Source of the DNA: G963422745 sp963422745
GTDB lineage: Bacteria; Actinomycetota; Acidimicrobiia; Acidimicrobiales; Aldehydirespiratoraceae
Assembly: GCA_963422745.1 (NCBI GenBank)
Contig: OY730477.1
Coordinates: 1,364,001-1,428,000 of the forward strand
Direction: 5' to 3'
Length of the DNA stretch: 64,000 bases
Positions 16,642 to 25,323 of the stretch are shown in pieces. The notes beneath the pieces were generated by a model. The model worked only from the letters and a program-made list of their open reading frames with translations. It ran no database searches and was not told the origin of the DNA. The stretch's first letter is position 1. Each line of letters starts with the position of its first letter. A program made the translations under genes and the position numbers.

Positions 16642-18039
16642 ATGGCCAGTGATCTTGAGCGGTTCGTAGCCGAGGAAGGACGCGAAGAGCAGATTCGGGA
16701 GGTGGAAGCCCGGATCGAGGCAGACAACATTCGTTACTTGTACTGCCAGTTCGTGTCGGTTACTGGGCGGATCATGGGCAAAGGAATCCCAGCCAAGCAC
16801 TTCGCAATGATCGCCCGAAAGGGTTTTCAACTCGTCTACGGATCCACCGCCAATTTGTTCATCGATCGTCATGGCGACTACATCGGCTATGGCCCCGAGG
16901 CTCGCGAATTAGTCGGCCTCGCTGAGCCTGAGACATTCATGCCGTTGCCATGGGACCCGAAAACGGCCCGTGTCTTTTGCACGCTCTTTCGAGGTCGCGA
17001 AGAGGAAGCTGATGCGGGAGCGTTTCTCACATCGGACTGTCGAGGCAACCTGCGCCGCATACATGACGAGTTTGAGGCTAAGCACGGCTTGCATCTACGA
17101 GCTGGCTGCGAGCCGGAGATGATGTGGCTCAAGGCTGACGCCAATGGCAAGCCCACCGTTGAGGGCATGACCAAACCCAACTGCTACCACATTGATCAGT
17201 TCGCCGAACTCCAGCCGCTCATCCACAAGGTGATTGAGTATTGCGAGGCAATGGGGCTCGACATGGTGCAAGGCGACCACGAGGATGCTCCAGGCCAGCT
17301 CGAATTGAACTTCAACTTCGATCGGGCCGAGCTGACTGCCGACCGACTCACGACCTATCGTCAGGTCTGCAAGCAGGTGGGTCGCGAACTCGGGGCATTC
17401 CCTTGCTTCATGTCCAAACCATTCATGGGGGTCTCAGCCAACGGGTGCCACCACAACATCTCGCTTTGGGAGGGTGATAGCAACAGGTTCCTGCCCGAGG
17501 GCGACGATCCGCAGCTACCCGGGCCGGTGGGCATGAAAGCGATTGGTGGCATCCTCGAACACGTCCGCGCCCTTACCTGCATTACGTCGCCGACGGTCAA
17601 CTCTTATCGCCGTTTATGGGACACGGGTTTCTGGGCCCCTGTCTATGCCGACTGGGGGTTCCAGAACCGAACGACGGCCTTGCGGGTCAGCGCCCCCGGC
17701 AGGTTTGAGTACCGCTCGGTGGATTCCACAGTGAATCCCTACCTCTCGCTAGCAGCCCTGCTCAAAGCCATGGATGACGGCCTGGATCGCAACCTAGATC
17801 CGGGCATGCCCGAGGAACGCAACATCTATGAGGCCATCGCCGCAGACAAGAAGGTTGAGAAGGTGCCGTTGAGTCTCGGAGAAGCCCTCGACGCACTGCG
17901 CTCAGATGAGGTGGTGCGCAATGCCATGCCGGGCGAGATGTGGACCGTCTTTGAGCACTACAAGCGTGATGAATGGGAACGTTTTTTGGCAACCGTCACC
18001 GATTGGGACGTTCAGGAGTACCTGGACATCCTGCCATGA
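16642..18039 (+). CDS. gmaS: Glutamine-synthetase-family ligase, probably gamma-glutamylmethylamide synthetase
   Basis: 465 aa, GlnT/type III-like glutamine synthetase fold. It would join methylamine to glutamate using ATP. Visible active-site blocks: GCEPEMMW (metal-binding Glu), QGDHEDAPGQLELNF, MGVSANGCHHNISLWEG and SPTVNSYRRL with the later FEYRSVDSTVNPYLSLAALL. Directly upstream of mgsABC, as in many N-methylglutamate pathway clusters, which is the main reason to choose GMAS over a true glutamine synthetase. Base spacing and start ATG are ordinary; the Shine-Dalgarno (GTGAGGCG) is weak. Confidence 0.83.
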   Translation: MASDLERFVAEEGREEQIREVEARIEADNIRYLYCQFVSVTGRIMGKGIPAKHFAMIARKGFQLVYGSTANLFIDRHGDYIGYGPEARELVGLAEPETFMPLPWDPKTARVFCTLFRGREEEADAGAFLTSDCRGNLRRIHDEFEAKHGLHLRAGCEPEMMWLKADANGKPTVEGMTKPNCYHIDQFAELQPLIHKVIEYCEAMGLDMVQGDHEDAPGQLELNFNFDRAELTADRLTTYRQVCKQVGRELGAFPCFMSKPFMGVSANGCHHNISLWEGDSNRFLPEGDDPQLPGPVGMKAIGGILEHVRALTCITSPTVNSYRRLWDTGFWAPVYADWGFQNRTTALRVSAPGRFEYRSVDSTVNPYLSLAALLKAMDDGLDRNLDPGMPEERNIYEAIAADKKVEKVPLSLGEALDALRSDEVVRNAMPGEMWTVFEHYKRDEWERFLATVTDWDVQEYLDILP

Positions 18040-18295
18040 GTGGTCAGGCACGGTTCCGAAGCGTTTTGGCGTTGAACCGCAGGTCCTGCGCGGTCTGGGG
18101 ATCAGCTATGGGCCGGGCACGGTTCCGAAGCGTTTTGGCCTTGAACAACGATTTCACGCTTGAACGTATTGGTCTGTGCCGGGCACGGTTCCGGAGCGTT
18201 TTGGCGTTGAACCGCAGGTCCTGCGCGGTCTGGGGATCAGCTATGGGCCGGGCACGGTTCCGAAGCGATCCAACCCGAAACGACAGGAGTCAACC
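18040..18295. repeat. 66-69-bp tandem repeat between gmaS and mgsA
   Basis: The string GGCACGGTTCCGAAGCG recurs at 18047, 18116, 18182 (one change) and 18251. Two of the units continue with GTTTTGGCGTTGAACCGCAG and GTCCTGCGCGGTCTGGGGAT. The last copy runs to 30 nt before the mgsA start. No hairpin terminator or clear promoter was seen within. Confidence 0.88.
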
Positions 18296-19225
18296 ATGTG
18301 TGGCATAGCTGGCATCGTTCACAGAGACGGCCCAGCGGACCTGGGGGCTGAGTTGACCCGGATGCTTCAGGCGATGAAGCATCGCGGGCCCGACTCCACC
18401 GGTTTCGCCCTCTACGGCCCCGCCGACGACTTGGTCGTGATCCGGTTCGTGCTGGCCGAACCCAACGAGGCCATGGGGTTGGGATTCGAGGATCGCCTGG
18501 AACGCTCTCGGACCGAGATTGAATCCCGGCTGGCCAAAATCGGCGCAGATGTGGCCACTATGGTCGGCCAGACCGGGTATGCCTTCAGGGCCACGGTGCG
18601 TTACAGCGGAGAGCTGAAGCCCCTAGCGGACTACCTCGAGGATGTACCTGGCTGCGAGGTGCTCTCGTTGGGGAACTCGTTGGAAATCGTGAAGGATCTC
18701 GGCGACGCGCAGATGGTAGGCGAGCAGTATCAGCTCGGAGGGTTCATCGGTACACATGGCATAGGTCACGTTCGTATGGCAACCGAATCCGATGTTGATC
18801 TGTCCAGCGCCCATCCATACTGGGCGTATCCATTCGCTGATGTGGCCGTGGTCCACAACGGCCAACTCACCAACTACCACCAATGGCGTCGACGCCTTGA
18901 GCGTAGCGGCCATCGGTTCCAGTCCGAATGTGACTCCGAGATCATCGCCGTGTATCTAGCCGAGCGTATGGACGCAGGTTTGTCATTGGAGACGGCCATG
19001 AAAACCAGCCTTGATGAATTCGACGGTGTGTTCACCTACTTGGCGGTAACCAGATCAGAGTTGGGAGTCGCCAAGGACGAGATGGCGGCCAAACCGTTGG
19101 TGCTTTTTGAATCAGACGACTTGGTGGTGGTCGCCACCGAGGAGATCTCCATACGTGCTCTGATCGGCCGGGAGGTCATAACCCGTGATCCGGCCGAGCG
19201 TGAGGTGTTGGTATGGCAGGTGTGA
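18296..19225 (+). CDS. mgsA: N-methylglutamate synthase subunit A, class II glutamine amidotransferase domain
   Basis: 309 aa. The ATG is fixed by MCGIAGIVHRDG: Cys2 becomes the N-terminal nucleophile of class II amidotransferases after Met removal. AGGAG lies about 8 nt upstream. Later motifs include MKHRGPDSTGF, GHVRMATESDVDLSSAHPY and VVHNGQLTNYH, as in PurF/GltB-type domains. In the N-methylglutamate pathway this subunit acts on gamma-glutamylmethylamide. Its 3' end overlaps mgsB by 13 nt, so they are coupled. Confidence 0.86.
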   Translation: MCGIAGIVHRDGPADLGAELTRMLQAMKHRGPDSTGFALYGPADDLVVIRFVLAEPNEAMGLGFEDRLERSRTEIESRLAKIGADVATMVGQTGYAFRATVRYSGELKPLADYLEDVPGCEVLSLGNSLEIVKDLGDAQMVGEQYQLGGFIGTHGIGHVRMATESDVDLSSAHPYWAYPFADVAVVHNGQLTNYHQWRRRLERSGHRFQSECDSEIIAVYLAERMDAGLSLETAMKTSLDEFDGVFTYLAVTRSELGVAKDEMAAKPLVLFESDDLVVVATEEISIRALIGREVITRDPAEREVLVWQV

Positions 19226-20010
19226 CCTCTGGGACCGGCAGCGGCGTTGCCTACGACGCACGAGGCCTGGCGGAACCTCATGCAGTCGCTCCGCACACCG
19301 CCGAGATCGACGGCGACAGAGCCGTCATTAACGCCACCGACCTCACTACCCGTCAAATCAATCTTGAGTTACGTCGGCTTGTGTACTCCGAGAAGATAGC
19401 CAATGTCTGCATCTTCAACCCAGGCTCCAAGCACTCTTTGGCTGTCGGTATCCTGAGTCGCTGCAGGATCACTTTTGAGGGTTCGCCTGGCTGGTATGCA
19501 TGTGGGCTGATTGATGGACCCGAAGTCCACATAGACGGCCGGGTCGGCTGGTCGTGCGCGGAGAACATGATGTCGGGCAGCGTGGTTATCGAACGCAGCG
19601 CCGGTTCGCTAACCGGAGCGGCTCTGCGAGGCGGAGACCTAGTCGTCAAAGGTGACGTTGGAGCCAGAACCGGAATCGATCAGAAGGGCGGCACCATCAT
19701 CGTTACCGGTTCGGCTGGGATTAACACGGGATTCATGATGCAAAGGGGCCGTCAGATCATTTGTGGAGACGCTGGCCATGGGCTGGGCGACTCAATGTAC
19801 GACGGCACCATCTATGTGGGCGGTTCGGTGGCGTCGCTGGGAATCGACTGCGTGCCTGGGGAACTAACCGATGCGGACACCGAGGCTCTGGAACGAAAGT
19901 TTCGGATCTACGGTTTGGGTGCACCACCGGAACTGCAGAAGTTCGTCTGCGGAAAACAGCTCCACAACTACGACAACCTTGAGCCGTCCGAACGCAGGCT
20001 CGTGATTTGA
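19213..20010 (+). CDS. mgsB: N-methylglutamate synthase subunit B, GXGXG beta-helix domain
   Basis: 265 aa resembling the C-terminal GXGXG domain of glutamate synthase: repeated glycine-rich turns (VHIDGRVGWSCAENMMSGSV, ALRGGDLVVKGDVGARTGID, GGTIIVTGSAGINTGFMMQR, GQ/GDAGHGLGDSMYDGTIYV). It is a structural right-handed beta-helix subunit. The gene overlaps mgsA and lies 10 nt before mgsC. The three together re-create a split glutamate-synthase large subunit. Confidence 0.86.
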   Translation: MAGVTSGTGSGVAYDARGLAEPHAVAPHTAEIDGDRAVINATDLTTRQINLELRRLVYSEKIANVCIFNPGSKHSLAVGILSRCRITFEGSPGWYACGLIDGPEVHIDGRVGWSCAENMMSGSVVIERSAGSLTGAALRGGDLVVKGDVGARTGIDQKGGTIIVTGSAGINTGFMMQRGRQIICGDAGHGLGDSMYDGTIYVGGSVASLGIDCVPGELTDADTEALERKFRIYGLGAPPELQKFVCGKQLHNYDNLEPSERRLVI

Positions 20011-20020
20011 GAGGCGACCG

Positions 20021-21457
20021 ATGAACGAACACGATGGCGAACCGGGGCAGGGTTCAGCCGCTGCTTCGGTGGTCAATGCTCAAACCGATCGGCTCGGTCA
20101 GAGCCGGATATTCACCCCGACCGTCATCAATGACATACATGTCAAATCCGAGTTGGGCCGCTATCGGATGCGGGGCTTTTCGCTTTTCAAGAAAATCCCC
20201 CACTGGGATGAGCTCGTCTTTTTGCCCGGCACCCTTACCAGGTTCGTCATTGAGGGCTACCGCGAAAAGTGTGAGACCAAGACTGTGCTGGGCTCGCGGT
20301 TTGCATCTAAGCCGCTGGAACTGGACATTCCCGTTTACATCACCGGTATGAGCTTCGGAGCGTTGTCAATCGAAGCGAAGATGGCCCTTGCCAAGGGGGC
20401 TTCGATGGCTGGTACGGCCACATGCTCAGGTGAGGGGGGCATGATCCCGCCTGAGCGGGACCTGTCCACCAAATGGTTTTATCAGATCATCCAGAGCCGT
20501 TATGGATTCAACCCGCATCACCTGATGCTGGCTGACGCGGTGGAGTTTTTCATCGGTCAGGGCTGCAAGGTCGGCCTCGGCGGACATCTCATGGGCCAGA
20601 AAGTCACCGAGCAGGTGGCCGAAATGCGATCGCTGCCTGCCGGGATCGATCAGCGTTCACCGGCTCGGCATCCGGACTGGCTAGGTCCCGATGATCTCTC
20701 TCTGAAGATCCAGGAAGTACGCGAGGCCACCGACTATCAGGTACCGATCCAACTCAAGCTGGGTGCCGCCCGGGTATACGACGATGTTCGCATGGCTGCC
20801 AAGTGCGGCCCCGACTCGATCTATCTGGACGGGGCCGAAGGCAGCACGGGTGCCGGGCCGCACCTGGCAACCGAGGAGACCGGAATCCCCTTGATGGCAG
20901 CGATCCCCGAGGCCCGACGTGCCCTTGAGGACGTAGGGCTGGCCGACGACATTGACCTAGTCGTCGCCGGAGGGATTCGCAACGGTGGTGATGTGGCCAA
21001 ATGCCTCGCCCTTGGAGCTGACGCGGTGGCCATCGGCACGGCTGCGTTGATGGCACTCAACTGCAACAAGGAGATCCCCGGCGTTACCGATTATGAAGGC
21101 ACTGTTGGTGTGCCAGCCGGTGAGTGCTACCACTGTCACACCGGGCGTTGTCCTGTGGGGGTCGCGACCCAAGACGTGGAACTGCGCAAGCGACTCAATG
21201 TCGACGAGGCGGCCCTGCGAGTTTACAACTTCCTGATTACCTTAACCATGGAGGTGCAGATGCTGGCTCGTGCCTGCGGCAAGACCGATGTCCACTCCCT
21301 GGAACCGGAGGATCTTGCTGCGCTCACCTACGAAGCTTCCGCCATGGCCAAAGTCCCGCTCGCAGGCAGCGACTACATCCCGGGCGTCACCGAACAAACA
21401 GCGTTGGAGGAGATGCGTCGCTTAATGGCCAGGCAAGCAGCGGTTACCGGGATCTGA
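20021..21457 (+). CDS. mgsC: N-methylglutamate synthase subunit C, FMN-binding glutamate synthase domain
   Basis: 478 aa. A TIM-barrel glutamate-synthase domain: SFGALSIEAKMALAKGASMA, GEGGMIPPERD, IQLKLGAARVYDDV, LDGAEGSTGAGPHL (FMN and substrate loops), VAGGIRNGGDVAKCLALGAD, then a Cys cluster CYHCHTGRCPVGVATQ that fits the iron-sulfur site. It forms N-methylglutamate from 2-oxoglutarate and methylamine released from gamma-glutamylmethylamide, or glutamate in true synthases. Context with gmaS supports the first. Confidence 0.87.
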   Translation: MNEHDGEPGQGSAAASVVNAQTDRLGQSRIFTPTVINDIHVKSELGRYRMRGFSLFKKIPHWDELVFLPGTLTRFVIEGYREKCETKTVLGSRFASKPLELDIPVYITGMSFGALSIEAKMALAKGASMAGTATCSGEGGMIPPERDLSTKWFYQIIQSRYGFNPHHLMLADAVEFFIGQGCKVGLGGHLMGQKVTEQVAEMRSLPAGIDQRSPARHPDWLGPDDLSLKIQEVREATDYQVPIQLKLGAARVYDDVRMAAKCGPDSIYLDGAEGSTGAGPHLATEETGIPLMAAIPEARRALEDVGLADDIDLVVAGGIRNGGDVAKCLALGADAVAIGTAALMALNCNKEIPGVTDYEGTVGVPAGECYHCHTGRCPVGVATQDVELRKRLNVDEAALRVYNFLITLTMEVQMLARACGKTDVHSLEPEDLAALTYEASAMAKVPLAGSDYIPGVTEQTALEEMRRLMARQAAVTGI

Positions 21458-21586
21458 GCCGAGCACCTCATCCGCCGGGACTACCACCCACCCGGTCTTG
21501 AGGGGCTGGACACCTCGACCGTCGCATCAACACCATCATCCATGCCGAGTACTCCGGACAACTTGTCCGCCGACCACAGGATCCAT

Positions 21587-22036
21587 ATGACCATGTCCGA
21601 TAGACAAACCGACACCGGTACCCGTTCCGTTGCCATTGATGCCGAACAGTTGGCAGGCAAGCGGTTCGCGTACCAAAGCGACATGTCCTTGGTCGAATCA
21701 ATTGATCTACTTTCGGTGACCCCCGGCGAGGACATCAACTGGCTTGAGGACATTGAGTTGGCCGAGGAGGACGGGGTTCCAGCGGTGTTCGACAGGTACT
21801 CCAATTCGTTCATCAAGATCTACTTTGACATCCCAGCGGGGCGCGAGAACGAGTTGGCTCGCAAGGTCCTGATGAAGCACCTCTTGGAGGGCAACTCCTA
21901 TGGCGTTGTATTGAAACAGACCCACTGCAAGTTCCCGCAGCCCGCCTTTGGGCCCTGGGTCCAAGGGTCCCCCGTGGTAGGTGCCGACTGGAAGCGACCT
22001 GTGCTCGAAGGTTGGGAATCTCCTGCGTCGCATTGA
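21587..22036 (+). CDS. Unrecognised 149-aa protein in the methylamine island
   Basis: ATG at 21587 preceded by AGGA (in CACAGGATCC); longer forms from 21542 are possible. Soluble, acidic in the middle (SVTPGEDINWLEDIELAEED), with PAVFDRYSNSFIKIYFDIPA and a C-terminal FGPWVQGSPVVGADWKR. One Cys and two His cluster near KQTHCKF. No signal peptide or helix pair. It is 25 nt before a SoxB-like flavoprotein and 129 nt after mgsC, so a role as its partner or in amine oxidation is plausible. I do not recognise the family. Confidence 0.65.
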   Translation: MTMSDRQTDTGTRSVAIDAEQLAGKRFAYQSDMSLVESIDLLSVTPGEDINWLEDIELAEEDGVPAVFDRYSNSFIKIYFDIPAGRENELARKVLMKHLLEGNSYGVVLKQTHCKFPQPAFGPWVQGSPVVGADWKRPVLEGWESPASH

Positions 22037-22061
22037 CGCCCGAAGATCGAAAGAAGGAACC

Positions 22062-23393
22062 ATGCCCCGCCTCTGCGCTGCCCGGTACGTAATTATTGGA
22101 GCGGGCATACACGGACTCTCCACCGCTTGGCACCTCGCCCGGGAACTCACTGCGACCGGTATCGGCACCGGATCAGACATCGTCATCGTTGACAAGACAG
22201 GTATCGGTGCAGGTGCTTCGGGTATTGCCTGCGGTGTTATCCGCAACAACTACTTCCAGCCAGCGATGCGGAAGTTGATGGCGCATTCGGTGTCGGTATG
22301 GGAAAGCGATCCTGTGGCGTTCTCCTATCACCCTGTTGGATATCTGCAGATCAGCCATGAAGCGATGCGCAACGATGTGGCATCCATCCATGAACAACAA
22401 CAAGCCATCAGCTATCCCTCAACGTTCGTTGAGGGTGCAGCCGAGTCGATGGCCTACATGCGATCGATCTTCGCCGATTGGCAGGCTCGAGGTATCACCT
22501 CGGTGCTGCACGAAAAGCGTGGCGGTTACGCCAACAACACGGCCTCGTTGAAAGGACTTTGGGCAAAGGCCGAGGCTGCAGGTGTCCGCCTCATTACCGG
22601 TGTATGTCATGTTGGATTCGAGTGTGATGCATCCGGGTCGGTAACGGCTGTGCTGACCGATCATGGGCGGATCCCGTGTGAGCAGGTAGTTGTTGCTACA
22701 GGGCCCTGGATACAGAGCCAGTGGGCGATGCTTGACCTGCCGCCCGTTACCGGCGTGCTGGGCGAGGACGGGCACCTTCACGACGTGGCAACCTGGACCT
22801 ACTGGGCTCTTCAGGAGGGCACACTCAAGGTGGATCCCGGATATCTCGTCGATAACGATGGCAAATTTGCGCCGGTAGTGCACATAGACACCGACGTTGC
22901 GCTTTATGACGAGCATGGGCTGGTGACCGAAGGCCCATGGGGTATCTACTACAAGCCGGATTTCAACTTCGGAGGAGTTCAAGGTGGCTACATGCCCTAC
23001 AAGGTGAACAAGCCCAGCCATGAGGTGGCCGTCGATCCCTATGGTCCCGAATCGCCGGACTTCGTCGTGGGAGCGGAATTCCACCGTAGTTGGACCGCGG
23101 CTTTGGCTTTCTGCCAGAAACGGTTCGAGGGCAAGAGCCATCTCATGAGCAGCGAACCCTCTGGGGGCATCGGCAGCTTCACACCCGACAGCTTCCCGGT
23201 TTTCGACGTGTTCGCCGAAAACGTGTACTTCATCGCCGACTCCAACCATGGCTATAAGATGATCGGGGTCGGGGCACTCGTTGCCAAAGAACTCCTAGGT
23301 CGCCCACAGAGCCTGCTGCAACCTTTCCGTTATGGCCGTTTCGCAGCTGGCAGGCTACACCCGGTCTCCAACAGTCCCTATCCGTGGAGTTGA
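22062..23393 (+). CDS. Orphan DAO-family flavoprotein resembling SoxB/MgdA
   Basis: 443 aa. ATG chosen for GAAGGA 4 nt upstream. FAD motif YVIIGAGIHGLSTAWHLARE at about 9-28, then GIACGVIRNNYFQPAMRKLM, which matches the MgdA segment IIRSNYLTPEG. Where MgdA has VRHDAVVWG, this protein has ANNTASLKG, so the His for covalent FMN is missing. C-terminal FIADSNHGYKMIGVG corresponds to the FAD-closing segment. No alpha, gamma or delta partners adjoin it. Substrate may be a secondary or tertiary amine of the pathway; dimethylamine oxidation is a speculation. Confidence 0.75.
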   Translation: MPRLCAARYVIIGAGIHGLSTAWHLARELTATGIGTGSDIVIVDKTGIGAGASGIACGVIRNNYFQPAMRKLMAHSVSVWESDPVAFSYHPVGYLQISHEAMRNDVASIHEQQQAISYPSTFVEGAAESMAYMRSIFADWQARGITSVLHEKRGGYANNTASLKGLWAKAEAAGVRLITGVCHVGFECDASGSVTAVLTDHGRIPCEQVVVATGPWIQSQWAMLDLPPVTGVLGEDGHLHDVATWTYWALQEGTLKVDPGYLVDNDGKFAPVVHIDTDVALYDEHGLVTEGPWGIYYKPDFNFGGVQGGYMPYKVNKPSHEVAVDPYGPESPDFVVGAEFHRSWTAALAFCQKRFEGKSHLMSSEPSGGIGSFTPDSFPVFDVFAENVYFIADSNHGYKMIGVGALVAKELLGRPQSLLQPFRYGRFAAGRLHPVSNSPYPWS

Positions 23394-23815
23394 CCCCTTC
23401 CGTTGTAACTGGTCGCTGTTCCTGCGGAGCGGTCCGTTTCGTACTTGCTGGCTCGTTACGCCCGGTTGTCAACTGTCACTGTCTGCGTTGCCGACGCTGG
23501 ACAGGTCACTTCATGGCGGCAACCAACACCGAGGCGGTTGATCTCACTATTGGAGCTGGCCAAGATCGGTTGAGATGGTGGACACCAGCCGAGGAACCCA
23601 CGGTCGCTTACGGGTTCTGTTCGGCCTGCGGATCGAGCCTGTTCTGGCGATCCCACCTCAAAGCCGACCACTTGGCCGTAGCGGCGGGAACCCTGGATCC
23701 GCCAACCGGTTTGAGCACTGAGGCAGCAATCTTCACCGACGACGCCGGTGACTATCACCGTCTCGATGGCGATCTTTCCAGCCACGCCCACGAAGGCCCC
23801 TACCACGTCGGGTAG
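23384..23815 (+). CDS. GFA/CENP-V-family zinc protein
   Basis: 143 aa overlapping the previous gene by 10 nt. Zinc motifs: GRCSCGAVRF, NCHCLRCRRWTGH and YGFCSACGSSLFW, the standard CxC, CxCxxC and CxxC set of the family once named glutathione-dependent formaldehyde-activating enzyme. Every N-demethylation in this island yields formaldehyde, so a role in trapping it is attractive, but the family is functionally diverse and this is inference. Its last codons (HEGPYHVG) seed the downstream repeat. Confidence 0.8.
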   Translation: MELTPSVVTGRCSCGAVRFVLAGSLRPVVNCHCLRCRRWTGHFMAATNTEAVDLTIGAGQDRLRWWTPAEEPTVAYGFCSACGSSLFWRSHLKADHLAVAAGTLDPPTGLSTEAAIFTDDAGDYHRLDGDLSSHAHEGPYHVG

Positions 23816-24040
23816 CTCGAACCTAGGCCTATGCGGGAACTAACAAAACAAGCCCACGAAGGCCCGTACTCCGTCGGGTAGTTAGCACGAAGTTGCTCAA
23901 TGTGGGTAAGGATTTGGGCCCGCGAAGGCCCTTACCCCGTCGGGTAGTTAGCACTTGTCGTCAAGACCACAACCGCGATACCCACAACGACTCTTACCGG
24001 GGTCGGGTAGCTGGGTTCTGGTTGTCATAACCGTTGGGGG
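23785..24040. repeat. Degenerate repeat of the GFA gene 3' end, period about 68 bp
   Basis: The stop-containing string CACGAAGGCCCCTACCACGT followed by CGGGTAG recurs near 23853 (CACGAAGGCCCGTACTCCGT) and 23921 (CGCGAAGGCCCTTACCCCGT), both followed by CGGGTAGTTAGCAC, and weakly at about 23978 (ACTCTTACCGGGGTCGGGTAG). Each keeps the CGGGTAG end. The remaining bases to 24124 are G-rich and show no gene. Lies between convergent genes. Confidence 0.82.
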
Positions 24041-24124
24041 GTGGTTGGCCTTTCCGCGGGGGCCTTTGGAGGCTCTTCCCCCGTCGAGTGACCAGGCTGA
24101 CATCGAACTGTGGTAGGGCTTGGA

Positions 24125-25309
24125 TCAGGCGCGGGCTCCGGGACCGTAGGCGCAGAACATCAGATCGTCGTCGTCGAAACGGCTTGGGCGTAGGGCATGC
24201 ATGTTGAAGGCGGGCTCATCCCCCAGGATCGTCGCAGCAACAACCTCGCCCACCGTCGGTGACAGCTTGAGCCCATGACCGGAGAATCCCAGGGCCAAGA
24301 ACAATCCGCCAACCCCCGGCGCCCAGCCGATCACGGGATGATAGTCCGGTGTCACGTCATAGGCCCCGCTAATGTGATCAACCGTTGTTGTTGTCATAGT
24401 TGGCATCCTGACGGCGAAGGCCCGGTCCAGCCGGTGCTGATGTGCTCGGCGATCATCGTCGTGGCAGGCAGCCAACGGATCGCGAACCAAAGGCATAATC
24501 CTGGGGTAGGCCACAGCCACGACCCGCCTGCCCATATCGGGACGGATTACAAGGTTGGAATTGCCATCGGTGACACAGCAGTGCAGCTGTGGCTCACCCG
24601 CCGCGAGTTGCAAAGTGGCCATGTCAAGTCGGCGGCGTTGCACGGGAACCGTAACACCGACCGGATCGAGCAGATCACGTCCCCATGCGCCCGTGGCTGT
24701 GACCACCACATCGGCGTCAATGTCACCGGCGGTGGTCGACACTCCGCGCACCTCGTTGCCATTGACCCGGATCCCGGTCACCTCGATTCCTGTGACGAGG
24801 ACGCCATCGTGGGCCTGGGCTGCTGTCAACCAGCTCAGCACCATCCGGGTCACGTCGATGTAGCCACCGTCGGGTTCGTAAGCACCACCAGCGAGATCCG
24901 CGGTAACCAGCAGCGGTTCTATGGCGGCGATTTCATCGGCATCCACGAACCGGGTATCCACACCGCAGCTTTGCCCCAAGGCCACGTTGCGACGCAAAGC
25001 ATCTAGTTGATCCTCGATGACCAACAAGAGATAACCGAGGCGAGCGTAGCCAGGGTCGCCGAACCCCACCTCCTCGGACCAGTTGCGGATCACCTCAAAT
25101 CCACGTCCGGCCATTCCGACAAGTAACTCGTTGGAGTAATGCTGGCGAATCTGACCAAATGTCCTGCCCGAGATCCCGCCAACCGGCGGACGAGAGTCAA
25201 CGACGAGCACTCGAGCATCGGATCTTGAGGCCAACCCGAAGGCGATGCTCGCCCCCATCACACCCGCTCCCACGACGACGATGTCGGCGCCAGAAGGCGG
25301 TTGCCCCAT
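24125..25309 (-). CDS. DAO-family FAD-dependent oxidoreductase
   Basis: 394 aa from the ATG of MGQPPSGADIVVVGAGVMGA (FAD motif at about 9-24). RTFGQIRQHYSNE, GGAYEPDGGYIDVTR and DVTPDYHPVIGWAPG with GLFLALGFSGHGLKLSP are typical of the glycine oxidase/sarcosine oxidase-like DAO family. It lacks the SoxB His for covalent FMN. It is 14 nt downstream of tmm on the same strand, so it is probably co-expressed with TMA oxidation. A secondary-amine or N-methyl amino acid substrate is inferred. A start at 25378 would overlap tmm and is disfavoured. Confidence 0.8.
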   Translation of the reverse strand: MGQPPSGADIVVVGAGVMGASIAFGLASRSDARVLVVDSRPPVGGISGRTFGQIRQHYSNELLVGMAGRGFEVIRNWSEEVGFGDPGYARLGYLLLVIEDQLDALRRNVALGQSCGVDTRFVDADEIAAIEPLLVTADLAGGAYEPDGGYIDVTRMVLSWLTAAQAHDGVLVTGIEVTGIRVNGNEVRGVSTTAGDIDADVVVTATGAWGRDLLDPVGVTVPVQRRRLDMATLQLAAGEPQLHCCVTDGNSNLVIRPDMGRRVVAVAYPRIMPLVRDPLAACHDDDRRAHQHRLDRAFAVRMPTMTTTTVDHISGAYDVTPDYHPVIGWAPGVGGLFLALGFSGHGLKLSPTVGEVVAATILGDEPAFNMHALRPSRFDDDDLMFCAYGPGARA

Positions 25310-25323
25310 TCCCGCTCGCAGGG

